Of a stretch of DNA of 64,000 bases, positions 9,002-17,365 are shown piece by piece. Position 1 is the first letter of the stretch. Every line of letters begins with the position of its first letter. The position numbers and the translations under genes are program-made. This DNA comes from CAVQJU01 sp963729215. Its GTDB lineage: Bacteria > Acidobacteriota > Vicinamibacteria > Vicinamibacterales > CAVVIG01. The notes under the pieces are model-generated. The model did no database searches. It had not been told where the DNA came from and saw only the letters and a list, made by a program, of their open reading frames with translations. The stretch lies in contig CAVSND010000016.1 of NCBI GenBank assembly GCA_963729215.1, positions 310,001 through 374,000 on the forward strand. The letters run 5' to 3'.

Positions 9002-10804
9002 ATGGACACAGTCACGTTGACCATCGATGGCCGCCAGGTCTCCGTCGAGAAGGGCAAAACGGTCCTGCAGGCCGCCATCGAGAGCGGCATCTCCGTTCCG
9101 TACTACTGTTATCACCCCGGCATCGGCATCGATGGCTCATGCCGCGTCTGCATCGTCAAGATCGAGAAGATGCCGAAGCTGCAGACCTCGTGCTCAACCG
9201 TCTGCACCGAGGGCATGGTGGTCAGCACGCGAACCCCCGAGGTCGTCGCGGCGCGCGCCGGCGTGTTCGAGTTCCTGCTCGTGAACCACCCGCTCGACTG
9301 CCCGGTGTGCGACAAGGGCGGCGAGTGTCCCCTTCAGGATTTCTCATACACATTCGGCCCCGACGGCAGCCGCATGGACTTTCCGCGCCGCGTGTTCGAC
9401 GGCGAAGGGGTGAAGGGCGACGTGGACTTCGGCCCAACGCTCATGCTGAACCGCCAGCGTTGCATCCTCTGCACGCGCTGTTCACGATTCATGAGAGAGG
9501 TGGACGGGGACGCGCAGATCAACATCATCGACCGCGGGTACGGGAGCGAGATCGCGACGTTTCAGGAAGAAGGCGTCCACTCCCTGATCTCGGGCAACCT
9601 GATGGATATCTGCCCTGTTGGCGCCATCACGACGCGCGACTACCGCTTCAAGTCGCGTCCGTGGGACAACCCGCAGGCCGTCGACACGATTTGCACGCTC
9701 TGTTCGAAAGGTTGCAACACGACGGCGTGGCTGAAAGCCAAGCCCGAGTGGGCCAAGGGGTCGCGGCTCATTCGTTTCACGCCGCGGCTGAACCCCGACG
9801 TGAACAGCTACTGGATGTGCGACACCGGCCGCTTCAACTACCACTGGATCGAAGGCGATGATCGGCTCAGGCGGCCGCTCGTGAAGGACCCGTCAGGCGT
9901 CCAGCAGCCCGTGTCCTGGCACGACGCGCAGGTGAAGCTCGTCGACAAGCTCACGGCCGCAGGCAAGGCGAATCCCGACGGCGTTCGCTTCCTCGTCTCG
10001 GCGCACGCGTCGCACGAAGAGCTCTATCTTTTCCGCCGGCTGTCGGAAGAGCTGGTCGGCGGCGCGCAAGCGATTACGGTCAGCTGGAAGAAGACGGCCA
10101 AGCCGCAACCGGCGGACGCGAAATTCGTGATCCCGGAGGTCGATGCGCCGAATGTCGCAGGCGCGCGCGCATTCGGACTCGAGGGCGGCGACGTGTCAGC
10201 CCTCAGGGCCCTCGTCGAAGCCGGCAAGGTCGCCGCGCTCTACGTGTTCGATCCAGGACCCGAAGGATCGCTCGGACACACTGCTCCTCAAGACGCCGAA
10301 CACGACTGGATTGTGAACGCGCGAACGAAAGGCACGCTCCCGGTGCTCGTCGTTCAGGGCGTTCTCCTGACGCCTCTGGCGCGCGCGGCTGATGTCGTGC
10401 TCCCGGGCGCATCGTTTGTCGAAAAAGAAGCGTCCTATACGAACGACGGTGGCAGGCTGCAGGCGGCCTCACGCGTGTTGCCTCTCGGCGGCGATGCCAT
10501 GGAGGACTGGCAGATTCTGGTCAACCTGGCGGCCGATCTGGGTGTCGCGCTGGGCTACACAGACCCCGCGGAAATCCGCGCCGATATCGGCAAGGCGTTC
10601 GGCGCTGCGAAGGAACTCGAAGGGATTGCGAACCTGCAATTCGGCCGCACGTTGGCGGCCCAGCATTGGCTGCAAGCGTCGAATCCGTCTGAGCGTTGGA
10701 AGTGGAATTTCCTGTTTCAGGACCTGCCACCGGTGAAGGGCGCGGTCGAGCTGTCGTCGCTGCCGATGCCGCCCGGCGCCATCCCGTTGAAGGAAGTCAA
10801 ATAG
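9002..10804 (+). CDS. nuoG: NADH-quinone oxidoreductase subunit G-like iron-sulfur protein
   Basis: 600 residues from ATG 9002 (TTG 8993 is also in frame). The N-terminus is a 2Fe-2S ferredoxin domain (CYHPGIGIDGSCRVC). Next comes the NuoG Cys/His 4Fe-4S segment (HPLDCPVCDKGGECPLQD), then two further clusters (RCILCTRCSRF, NLMDICPVGAI), and then a molybdopterin-oxidoreductase-like fold with its own Cys set (CTLCSKGC). This is the electron-input subunit of complex I. No other nuo gene is in the window, so it is either a dispersed subunit or part of a different NAD(P)H-linked complex. DsbD follows after seven bases. Confidence 0.88.
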   Translation: MDTVTLTIDGRQVSVEKGKTVLQAAIESGISVPYYCYHPGIGIDGSCRVCIVKIEKMPKLQTSCSTVCTEGMVVSTRTPEVVAARAGVFEFLLVNHPLDCPVCDKGGECPLQDFSYTFGPDGSRMDFPRRVFDGEGVKGDVDFGPTLMLNRQRCILCTRCSRFMREVDGDAQINIIDRGYGSEIATFQEEGVHSLISGNLMDICPVGAITTRDYRFKSRPWDNPQAVDTICTLCSKGCNTTAWLKAKPEWAKGSRLIRFTPRLNPDVNSYWMCDTGRFNYHWIEGDDRLRRPLVKDPSGVQQPVSWHDAQVKLVDKLTAAGKANPDGVRFLVSAHASHEELYLFRRLSEELVGGAQAITVSWKKTAKPQPADAKFVIPEVDAPNVAGARAFGLEGGDVSALRALVEAGKVAALYVFDPGPEGSLGHTAPQDAEHDWIVNARTKGTLPVLVVQGVLLTPLARAADVVLPGASFVEKEASYTNDGGRLQAASRVLPLGGDAMEDWQILVNLAADLGVALGYTDPAEIRADIGKAFGAAKELEGIANLQFGRTLAAQHWLQASNPSERWKWNFLFQDLPPVKGAVELSSLPMPPGAIPLKEVK

Positions 10805-10811
10805 GGCCATT

Positions 10812-12551
10812 TTGCGCCGTTACCTTTTCCTCCTGGCCGCAGCGTCGCTCGCCCTCGCCAGCACCGCGGCAGCGCAGCTTCGCGGCGTCAAGGCGGATGT
10901 CACGCCGCTGGCCGAGGCCGACGGCGCGCGCGCCGGATCGGATGCCCGCATCGCGCTGCAGGTAACCCTTCCCAACGGCTTTCACGTTCAGTCGAACAAA
11001 CCGCGCGATCCCAATCTGATTCCCACCACGCTGAATGTCGCTGTGCCCACCGGCGTCACGGTGGCCGAGATTGTGTTTCCGCCAACCGTCGAAACGACAC
11101 TGGCCGGCGTCGCCGAGCCGCTCGCGGTCTTCGAACGCAACTTCACCATCGGTGTGCGGTTGACCATCGCGAGCACCGTCGCGCCTGGCGACATCAAGGT
11201 GCCAGCGCGACTGCGGTACCAGGCCTGCAACGACACCACGTGTTTTGCGCCGACGACCGCGGACGTTGAATGGCCGCTGCATGTCGTCTCCGCGGGCGCG
11301 GCCGTGGCCGTCGCGCACCAGGACGTGTTCAGCCGTATCGCGTTTGGCCGGGGCGAAGGGGCTCCGACCGTCATTGCCACCGCGCCTGGCCCGGCGGCAG
11401 GTTCTTCAGGCAACCGCGACGGTGACGCGATCGCCAGGCTCAGTGGCTTCACCCAGGCGGGCGAGACCGCCGGCGGCTACATGGGCAGCGCCGAGTTCCT
11501 GCAGTGGCTGCACAACGCCGAAAACGGCGTGAAGGCACGCGGGCTGTTCGAGGGACGCGGACCGCTCGCGATCCTGCTGCTCGTGTTCGTTGGGGGCCTC
11601 GCGCTCAACCTGACGCCCTGCGTGCTGCCGATGATTCCCATCAATCTCGCCATTATCGGCGCCGGCTCGCAGGCCGGGTCGCGCGGCCGCGGATTCCTGC
11701 TCGGTGGCGCCTACGGCGCGGCGATGGCCGTCGTCTACGGCGTGCTCGGCGTGATCGTGATTCTGACGGCCGGGACGTTCGGCACGATCAACGCGTCGCC
11801 CTGGTTCAACCTCGGCATTTTCGTGCTGTTCGTGGCGCTTTCGCTCGCGATGTTCGACGTCATCACGATCGACTTCTCCCGCTTTTCGAGCGGCCTGAGG
11901 GTGGCCGAGTCGTCCCGCGGGACGTTTGTCGTCGCATTCGTGATGGGCGCCGTGGCCGCGCTCCTCGCAGGCGCGTGCGTGGCGCCTGTCGTCATCCAGG
12001 TCGTGCTGTTCTCGAGCAACCTGTACGCGAAGGGCAACGCGGCGGCACTGGCTCTGCCGTTTCTCCTCGGTGTCGGCATGGCAATCCCCTGGCCGATTGC
12101 CGGCGCCGGCCTCGCGGCGCTGCCGAAACCCGGGGCCTGGATGGTACGCGTCAAGCAGGTGTTCGGAGTCATCATCCTGGCGACCGCCCTCTACTACGGA
12201 TACGAAGCCTATGGACTCTTCGCCAACCGTTTCGTGGACGCCACCGAGGTCGCCTCGAGCGTGGACGAGAAGGTGAAGGCCGGCTGGCACGGCTCGCTCG
12301 CCGAGGGGCTGGAAGTGGCCGCGCGCGAAGGCAAGCCCGTGCTGATCGACATGTGGGCGACGTGGTGCAAGAACTGCCTGACGATGGACAAGACGACGCT
12401 CGCCGATCGAGACGTCGAAGCGGCGTTGAGCGGTTATGTGCGCGTCAAATTCCGTGCTGAGGATCCGGACCAGGAACCAGCCAGGAGCGTGATGCACCGT
12501 TTCGATGCGGTCGGCCTGCCGGCGTACGTCATTTTGCGTCCGAAATCGTGA
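10812..12551 (+). CDS. dsbD: Thiol:disulfide interchange protein DsbD
   Basis: 579 residues, TTG start seven bases after nuoG. All three DsbD modules are visible: an exported N-terminal alpha domain with the cysteine pair in ACNDTTCFAP (about 139-144); a polytopic membrane domain with one cysteine in LTPCVLPMIP (about 270) and its partner in AGACVAPVV (about 388); and a thioredoxin-like domain with ATWCKNC. The protein moves electrons from cytoplasmic thioredoxin to periplasmic thiols, for cytochrome c maturation or disulfide isomerisation. The thioredoxin domain ends early, after GLPAYVILRPKS, without the usual last strand and helix; no alternative frame restores them clearly. Confidence 0.9.
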   Translation: MRRYLFLLAAASLALASTAAAQLRGVKADVTPLAEADGARAGSDARIALQVTLPNGFHVQSNKPRDPNLIPTTLNVAVPTGVTVAEIVFPPTVETTLAGVAEPLAVFERNFTIGVRLTIASTVAPGDIKVPARLRYQACNDTTCFAPTTADVEWPLHVVSAGAAVAVAHQDVFSRIAFGRGEGAPTVIATAPGPAAGSSGNRDGDAIARLSGFTQAGETAGGYMGSAEFLQWLHNAENGVKARGLFEGRGPLAILLLVFVGGLALNLTPCVLPMIPINLAIIGAGSQAGSRGRGFLLGGAYGAAMAVVYGVLGVIVILTAGTFGTINASPWFNLGIFVLFVALSLAMFDVITIDFSRFSSGLRVAESSRGTFVVAFVMGAVAALLAGACVAPVVIQVVLFSSNLYAKGNAAALALPFLLGVGMAIPWPIAGAGLAALPKPGAWMVRVKQVFGVIILATALYYGYEAYGLFANRFVDATEVASSVDEKVKAGWHGSLAEGLEVAAREGKPVLIDMWATWCKNCLTMDKTTLADRDVEAALSGYVRVKFRAEDPDQEPARSVMHRFDAVGLPAYVILRPKS

Positions 12552-12590
12552 TAACCTGAGCTCGCCTCAATTCCTTCCATTGGGTATTCC

Positions 12591-13799
12591 ATGCGATCGC
12601 CTGCGGCGAGATTGATCCTCGGGGCGGTGGCGCTCCTGGCGCTCGGCGCAGCGGCCTTTTTCGTCAACCAGACTGAACGACAGGTGACGGCCGTGCGCGT
12701 GGCGGAACGCGCATTCGACGTATCGGCGCGCGCGCTCGTCAACGACCTTGCCGACCTGCGGATCTTCCAGTCGGCGTACATGGCGGCCGGACAGGACGCC
12801 GAGCACTGGAAGGGGAAAGTCGCCGAATCGATCCCCGACGTGAGCAATGCGATTGTCGCGCTGGAGTCGGACGCCCGAGGCGAAGCGACGCGAACCGCGC
12901 TGGCCAAGGCGCGCAGCCAGATCGTCGAATTCGGCAACGTCGATCAGCGGGCCCGCGAGTACCTCAAGTCGGGCCAGCCGTTGATGGCGGGCGATGTGAT
13001 CTTCAGCGAGGGCGATTCGGCGGCAAACGACGCCAGCAAGGATGTCCACGCCGCGCGCGCCGCCGAGTGGCAGGCCGCCGAAGCCATGGAAGCGGATCTG
13101 CGGAAACGCCAGGCCACCGCGCTTGCCGGTGCGGCCGGCGTGATGGTGGTTGCGCTCTTCTTGCTTGCGCTCATCTCGCCTCGCGCGAAGGCGGAACCCG
13201 AAGCCGAATCGTTGAGCATTGCCCATGCGGCATCCGCCGCCCCGAAGTCCGGGTCAGATGCCGAGCCGTCCGTCCGCGCGCCCGGGACACACTACGTCAC
13301 GGCGAGGCCTGCGGGCCCCGTGCTGCGGGCGGCGTCGCAGCTTTGCACGGATCTTGGCCGTGTCAGCGATTTGGACGAGTTGACGTCGCTCATCGGGCAG
13401 GCCGCGGACGTGATGGATGCCAGCGGCATCGTGATTTGGGTGGCCAGCGCCGATGGCACCTACGTTCAGCTCGCCCTGTCACACGGCTACGCCCCCCAGG
13501 TGACCGCGCGGATGTCGAGGATCATGCGCTCGGCGGACAACGCGGCCGCCGCCGCGTACCGGACCGGGCAAATGCAGATTGTGCTCGCGCGTCCCGGGGA
13601 ATCGAACGGCGCCGTCGTGGCGCCGCTGCTGTCGGCCGACGGCTGTATCGGTGCGCTTTCGGCCGAAATCCGCGGGGGCGGCGAGTCTTCCGAGAGCGTC
13701 CAGGCGTTGGCGGCCATCTTCGCGGCCCAACTCGCGGGCGTCCTGAATACGACGCCCGCCGCGCAGCAGAGCCGCACCACGGCCACCGGAACCATCTAA
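12591..13799 (+). CDS. Two-TM sensor protein with C-terminal GAF-like domain
   Basis: 402 residues. An N-terminal membrane segment (about 7-25) and a second (about 178-196) bracket a mostly helical periplasmic domain of about 150 residues, the layout of four-helix-bundle sensors. The cytoplasmic part starts with a low-complexity linker and continues into a GAF-like fold (about 245-385: LDELTSLIGQAADVMDASGIVIWVASADG, then a strand-rich end with VVAPLLSADGCIGALSAEI). No kinase, cyclase or methyl-accepting region follows, so it must signal through a partner. Its neighbours are phosphatase and kinase genes. Family not recognised more closely. Confidence 0.7.
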   Translation: MRSPAARLILGAVALLALGAAAFFVNQTERQVTAVRVAERAFDVSARALVNDLADLRIFQSAYMAAGQDAEHWKGKVAESIPDVSNAIVALESDARGEATRTALAKARSQIVEFGNVDQRAREYLKSGQPLMAGDVIFSEGDSAANDASKDVHAARAAEWQAAEAMEADLRKRQATALAGAAGVMVVALFLLALISPRAKAEPEAESLSIAHAASAAPKSGSDAEPSVRAPGTHYVTARPAGPVLRAASQLCTDLGRVSDLDELTSLIGQAADVMDASGIVIWVASADGTYVQLALSHGYAPQVTARMSRIMRSADNAAAAAYRTGQMQIVLARPGESNGAVVAPLLSADGCIGALSAEIRGGGESSESVQALAAIFAAQLAGVLNTTPAAQQSRTTATGTI

Positions 13800-14135
13800 C
13801 TTTCCGTAAGCAGGTCTGACCCCTCGGCCGGATACTCCCGGGGTACCGGCGGGTCGAATTGTGCGGGGACCTGGTTCAGATGGGGTCGCGCGCGAATCGT
13901 GAGCGTTGCGGCGGAATGCGGCGGTGCCAGCGCCTGCGTAAATAGCGCATCCCGCTGACCCGGCGCGACCCACGAAGACGTGGTTCAAACTTCGTGCCCG
14001 TCGCGAGCCGCGAATTCCGCCCGAAAACCGCTCGGGCCACACGCTCGGACGTCCTGACGTCAGGTACAGGCGTCCCTTCGACAGGCCGTTTTCGACCGCG
14101 TCGAGACTGGCGGCCAACCCGCCCCACCCCGGACG
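13800..14135. other. Intergenic region without a recognisable gene
   Basis: 336 bases between the convergent GAF-sensor and SpoIIE-phosphatase genes. Short open frames exist on both strands, but none shows a domain or codon pattern I trust. No tRNA-like cloverleaf, tandem repeat or terminator with a T-tract was seen. It may be a decayed gene remnant. Confidence 0.5.
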
Positions 14136-15917
14136 CTACGAATTGATCTTGATGGCGACCACTGTCATGTCGTCTTTCGCCCGCGCTTCCCCGCGAAAGT
14201 CAGCGACGGCCGTAAAGACTTCCTCGACAATCGCGCGCGCCGGCTGCGTGCGTGCGTCGAGCACGACCTGCGATAGCCGCTCGACGCCGAACTCGCGGCC
14301 CCGGGCGTCATTGGCCTCGAACACGCCGTCGCTGCAGAACAGGATGACGTCGCCGGCTGTCAGGTCGTATGTCACTTCGTCGTACGCCGATCCCCCGAAC
14401 GATCCGAGCGGCACGCCCGGCAGCACAATCTGCGAGGCGGTTTCGCCGCTGCATCGCACGGGATACGGCAGGCCGGAATTCGCCAGGACAACGGTTCGGC
14501 GCTTGAAATCGAACAGCGCGTAGCACAGCGTGCAGTAATACGGTTCGAGCTGCCGCTCGTGCAGGATCGTATTCATCGATGCGAGCACACCGGCCGGGCT
14601 GGACCGATCGGAGGTATATCGCCGGCGGAACGTTCGTGACCGCACCAACTCCCCCGCGAACGCGCTGTAGAGGGCCGCGGGCACGCCTTTGCCGGACACG
14701 TCCCCCACGGCGATGACGAGACTGTGCGGTTCAGGCGCGAGGAAATCGTAAAAGTCGCCGCCCAACTCGTACGCCGGTTCGAATCTGGCGGCCACGTCCA
14801 CGCCCTTGATGCGTTTGGGCAGGTCAGTCGGCAGCAGCGCAACCTGCACGCGCTGCGCGAACCGGAGTTCCTTCTCTATCCGGATTTCGTTCGAGCTGAT
14901 CGTCTCGTACAAACGTGCGTTCTCGATCGCCACCGCCGCCTGGCTGGCCAGAAGCGTGAGGATCTGGACGTCGTTCTTCTTGAATGCGTCCAGGTCCGGG
15001 CTCTCGAGGTCGAACACGCCGATGCAGCGATCCTTGATCATCAGCGGGATCACCAGCTCGGAGCGGATGTCGTCGACGAGCTTGATGTAGCGGGGATCGG
15101 CGGACACGTCCGAGACCAGCACCGGTTCCTTGTGCTGCGCCGCGTAGCCGACGAGGCCTTCGCCCATCTTGACGCGCGTCGGCGCGCTCTGATCGCCGTA
15201 GCGCACCGCGGTCTTCATCTCGAGCTCCTGCGTGTCGTCGTTCAACAGCAGGATGCCGAAGGTCCGGTACTCGACCAGGCGGCGCGTGACGCTGGCCAGG
15301 CGCCTCAGCAGCTCGTCGAGGTTCAGAATCGAACCAAACTCGCGCGCCACCTCGGCGAGCGTTTCAAGCGTGCTGGTGTATTCGCGTTCGTGCTCGAAGA
15401 GCCTGGCGTTCTCGATCGCCACGGCCACGTGCGCGCCAAACTGCCGGAGCACGGCTTCGTCCACGAGCGTGAACTGCCCCTTCGTCTCGCTCAGCAGGTT
15501 GAGCGCGCCGATCACACGACCTTTTCGCCGCAGCGGCACCACGAGCTCGGCGTTCGAGCCCGGGACCGCTTCCACGTACCGCGGATCGTCGTGCACGTCG
15601 TTGACGAGCAGCGGGTGGCCCGCTTCGACGGCGGCGCCAACCAGACCCTGCCCCACTTTCACGCGCAGGGTGCGCGCCACCTCTGGGGGATACCCGACCG
15701 AGTACGCAACCGTGAGCTCGTTGCGCTTCGGGTCGAGCAAGTACACCGCGAACGCCTGAAAATGCGTCAGGCGCGAAATGAGCTCGGGGATTTTCTGCAG
15801 CAGCTCCTCGAGGTCGAGGACGGACGTGACTTCCCGTCCCAGCGCAAACAGCGCCGTCAGCGCTTCGATAGCGCTCGCGCGGACATCCGGTTCTGGCGTC
15901 GTAGAGGGCTGGTTCAC
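14136..15917 (-). CDS. GAF-GAF-SpoIIE serine phosphatase
   Basis: 593 residues with a GTG start at 15917. Two consecutive GAF domains (about 25-170 and 195-345; each ends with the helix phrase VAIENARLFE or VAIENARLYE) precede a linker (RFAQRVQVALLP) and a PP2C/SpoIIE domain (about 375-590) with GGDFYD, GDVSGKG, NSGLPYP and CSDGVFEAND. It should be a soluble phosphatase that turns ligand or redox sensing by the GAF domains into dephosphorylation of an anti-anti-sigma factor. It is the second SpoIIE phosphatase here and has no membrane segment. It diverges from fabZ across a 41-base gap with overlapping promoter elements. Confidence 0.9.
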   Translation of the reverse strand: MNQPSTTPEPDVRASAIEALTALFALGREVTSVLDLEELLQKIPELISRLTHFQAFAVYLLDPKRNELTVAYSVGYPPEVARTLRVKVGQGLVGAAVEAGHPLLVNDVHDDPRYVEAVPGSNAELVVPLRRKGRVIGALNLLSETKGQFTLVDEAVLRQFGAHVAVAIENARLFEHEREYTSTLETLAEVAREFGSILNLDELLRRLASVTRRLVEYRTFGILLLNDDTQELEMKTAVRYGDQSAPTRVKMGEGLVGYAAQHKEPVLVSDVSADPRYIKLVDDIRSELVIPLMIKDRCIGVFDLESPDLDAFKKNDVQILTLLASQAAVAIENARLYETISSNEIRIEKELRFAQRVQVALLPTDLPKRIKGVDVAARFEPAYELGGDFYDFLAPEPHSLVIAVGDVSGKGVPAALYSAFAGELVRSRTFRRRYTSDRSSPAGVLASMNTILHERQLEPYYCTLCYALFDFKRRTVVLANSGLPYPVRCSGETASQIVLPGVPLGSFGGSAYDEVTYDLTAGDVILFCSDGVFEANDARGREFGVERLSQVVLDARTQPARAIVEEVFTAVADFRGEARAKDDMTVVAIKINS

Positions 15918-15919
15918 AT

Positions 15920-15947
15920 TTGGCCGCAGGACATCTGCAAGTATAAT
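15920..15947 (+). promoter_or_regulatory. fabZ promoter; -10 overlaps a reverse -10 for the phosphatase gene
   Basis: Forward -35 TTGGCC (15920-15925) and consensus -10 TATAAT (15942-15947) are spaced by 16 bases; ATG 15959 follows after 11 bases, giving almost no leader. Read on the minus strand, bases 15945-15940 give TATACT, 22 bases before GTG 15917 of the divergent phosphatase gene. The two -10 elements thus share four base pairs. Confidence 0.6.
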
Positions 15948-15958
15948 CGCTTGTTCAG

Positions 15959-16417
15959 ATGGACCTGACGCTGCCCCTCGACCACGCCGCGATCGAACGG
16001 ATTCTGCCGCACCGCTACCCGTTCCTGTTGGTGGATCGCGTGACGGAGTTCGAGGTCGATAAGCGTATTGTCGGCATCAAGAACGTGTCGCGCAACGAGC
16101 GCTACCTCTCGCACGCGGCCAATGGCGACCCGGTACTTCCCCCGACGATTCTCACGGAAGCCGTGGCCCAGGTCGGCGCCATCCTCATTCTGGCGAAACC
16201 GGAAAACCGGCAGCGCCTCCCCTTCTTCGCGGGCATCAAGCGCGTTCGCTTCCGGCACCCCGTCCATCCCGGCGACGTCCTCGAAGTCGAGGCGAACGTG
16301 GTGAGGATCAGGAGCCGCATGGGCGTCCTGAAAGGCGTGGTGCGCGTCGGAGGCAAGATCGTGTTCGAGGGCACGATGACCTTCGCGCTTGGCGCACCGC
16401 AGCCCGAAAATCCGTAG
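15959..16417 (+). CDS. fabZ: FabZ-like beta-hydroxyacyl-ACP dehydratase
   Basis: 152 residues, the usual FabZ length. It starts with the family phrase IERILPHRYPFLLVDRV and keeps the hot-dog fold pattern through PFFAGIKRVRFRHPVHPGD. The enzyme dehydrates 3-hydroxyacyl-ACP in fatty acid synthesis. The active-site helix is divergent: the usual GHFPGxPVMPGVL(x)xEA reads SHAANGDPVLPPTILTEA, keeping the catalytic His and Glu but gaining one residue between His and Gly and losing FPG. It is not beside lpx or other fab genes, so it may serve a specialised lipid. It faces the DMT transporter gene 22 bp downstream. Confidence 0.85.
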   Translation: MDLTLPLDHAAIERILPHRYPFLLVDRVTEFEVDKRIVGIKNVSRNERYLSHAANGDPVLPPTILTEAVAQVGAILILAKPENRQRLPFFAGIKRVRFRHPVHPGDVLEVEANVVRIRSRMGVLKGVVRVGGKIVFEGTMTFALGAPQPENP

Positions 16418-16439
16418 CCGTTTCGGTTCGCCCGCCCCG

Positions 16440-17318
16440 TCAGCGCCGGACCATCCACATCCCGCCCAGCACGACGATGGCTGCGATTGCGATCCGCTGG
16501 CTGAACGGCTCGTTGAGCACGAGGGTGCCCAGCGCAACGGCAATGACCGGGTTGACGTAGGCGTATAGCGACACCGTCGACACCGGCAGGTGCTTGAGCG
16601 CGTAGGCATAGGAAGAGAAGCCCGCAATTCCGCCGAAAAACACCAGGTAGAGCCACGCGCCGAGCGTTCGTGTCGTGAACGCCACCATCCGCCATTCCTG
16701 TCTCAGCGAGCCGCCGGCAACGAGAAACAGTCCGCCGAAAATCATCTCGAACCCGGCCACGACGAGCACGTTCTCGCTTCTGCCCCGGCGCCTGGCGTAG
16801 CTCGAACCGATCGCCCAGCCCACGCACGCGATCTCGGCAGCGACGACGCCCTGAAGGAAACCGGCACTGCGCCCTGCCTGGGTCACTTCGGGCCAGACCA
16901 GCATCAACACTCCGGCAAACCCGACCACGAGGCCGGAAATCTGGCGCCGGGTCATGCGCTCGCTTCCTGGCATCAGCGAGTCGATGCCCACCATCCAGAA
17001 CGGCGTCATCGCGACGAGCAGCGCGGCGAACCCGCTCGGAATCGTCTGCTCGGCCCAGACGAGGCCGCCGTTCCCGAACCCGAGCAGCAGGATGCCGAGG
17101 ATAGCGAGCCGCCCCCATGAGGCCGGTGCCGGCATGGGCTCGCCGCGGACCTTCAGCACGGCCACGAGGATCGCGCCCGCAACGATGTAGCGGAAGCCCG
17201 CCATGAACAACGGCGGCAGTGTTTCGAGCGCAATGGCGATGGCCAGGTACGTCGTACCCCAGAGCACGCAGACGACGAGCCACGCTGCGTAGGCCGTTCG
17301 ATTGGGTGCGGGTGTCAT
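16440..17318 (-). CDS. EamA/DMT-family transporter
   Basis: 292 residues from ATG 17318, with ten predicted membrane segments forming two EamA repeats. The N-terminal repeat has the typical VLWGTTYLAIAIALE and FRYIVAGAIL phrases; the second ends in LNEPFSQRIAIAAIVVLGG, a family hallmark. DMT proteins export or import amino acids and related metabolites; the substrate cannot be predicted. It is divergent from the hybrid kinase gene, with a reverse -10-like TATACA (17356-17351) giving a leader of about 25 bases. Confidence 0.86.
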   Translation of the reverse strand: MTPAPNRTAYAAWLVVCVLWGTTYLAIAIALETLPPLFMAGFRYIVAGAILVAVLKVRGEPMPAPASWGRLAILGILLLGFGNGGLVWAEQTIPSGFAALLVAMTPFWMVGIDSLMPGSERMTRRQISGLVVGFAGVLMLVWPEVTQAGRSAGFLQGVVAAEIACVGWAIGSSYARRRGRSENVLVVAGFEMIFGGLFLVAGGSLRQEWRMVAFTTRTLGAWLYLVFFGGIAGFSSYAYALKHLPVSTVSLYAYVNPVIAVALGTLVLNEPFSQRIAIAAIVVLGGMWMVRR

Positions 17319-17350
17319 GACGCGGGATCGCAAGCCGTCAATCCCGTCTC

Positions 17351-17358
17351 TGTATAAT
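17351..17358. promoter_or_regulatory. Shared bidirectional -10 element between kinase and transporter genes
   Basis: The plus strand carries consensus TATAAT (17353-17358) seven bases before GTG 17366, so the kinase mRNA would begin at its start codon (leaderless). On the minus strand the same bases give TATACA (17356-17351) for the divergent transporter. No good -35 is seen on either side. Confidence 0.5.
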
Positions 17359-17365
17359 CCCACGC

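Noticed and set aside
13800..14135. Short frames between the GAF sensor and phosphatase genes
   Set aside because: No start site, domain or conserved pattern is visible; the composition looks like non-coding or decayed DNA.
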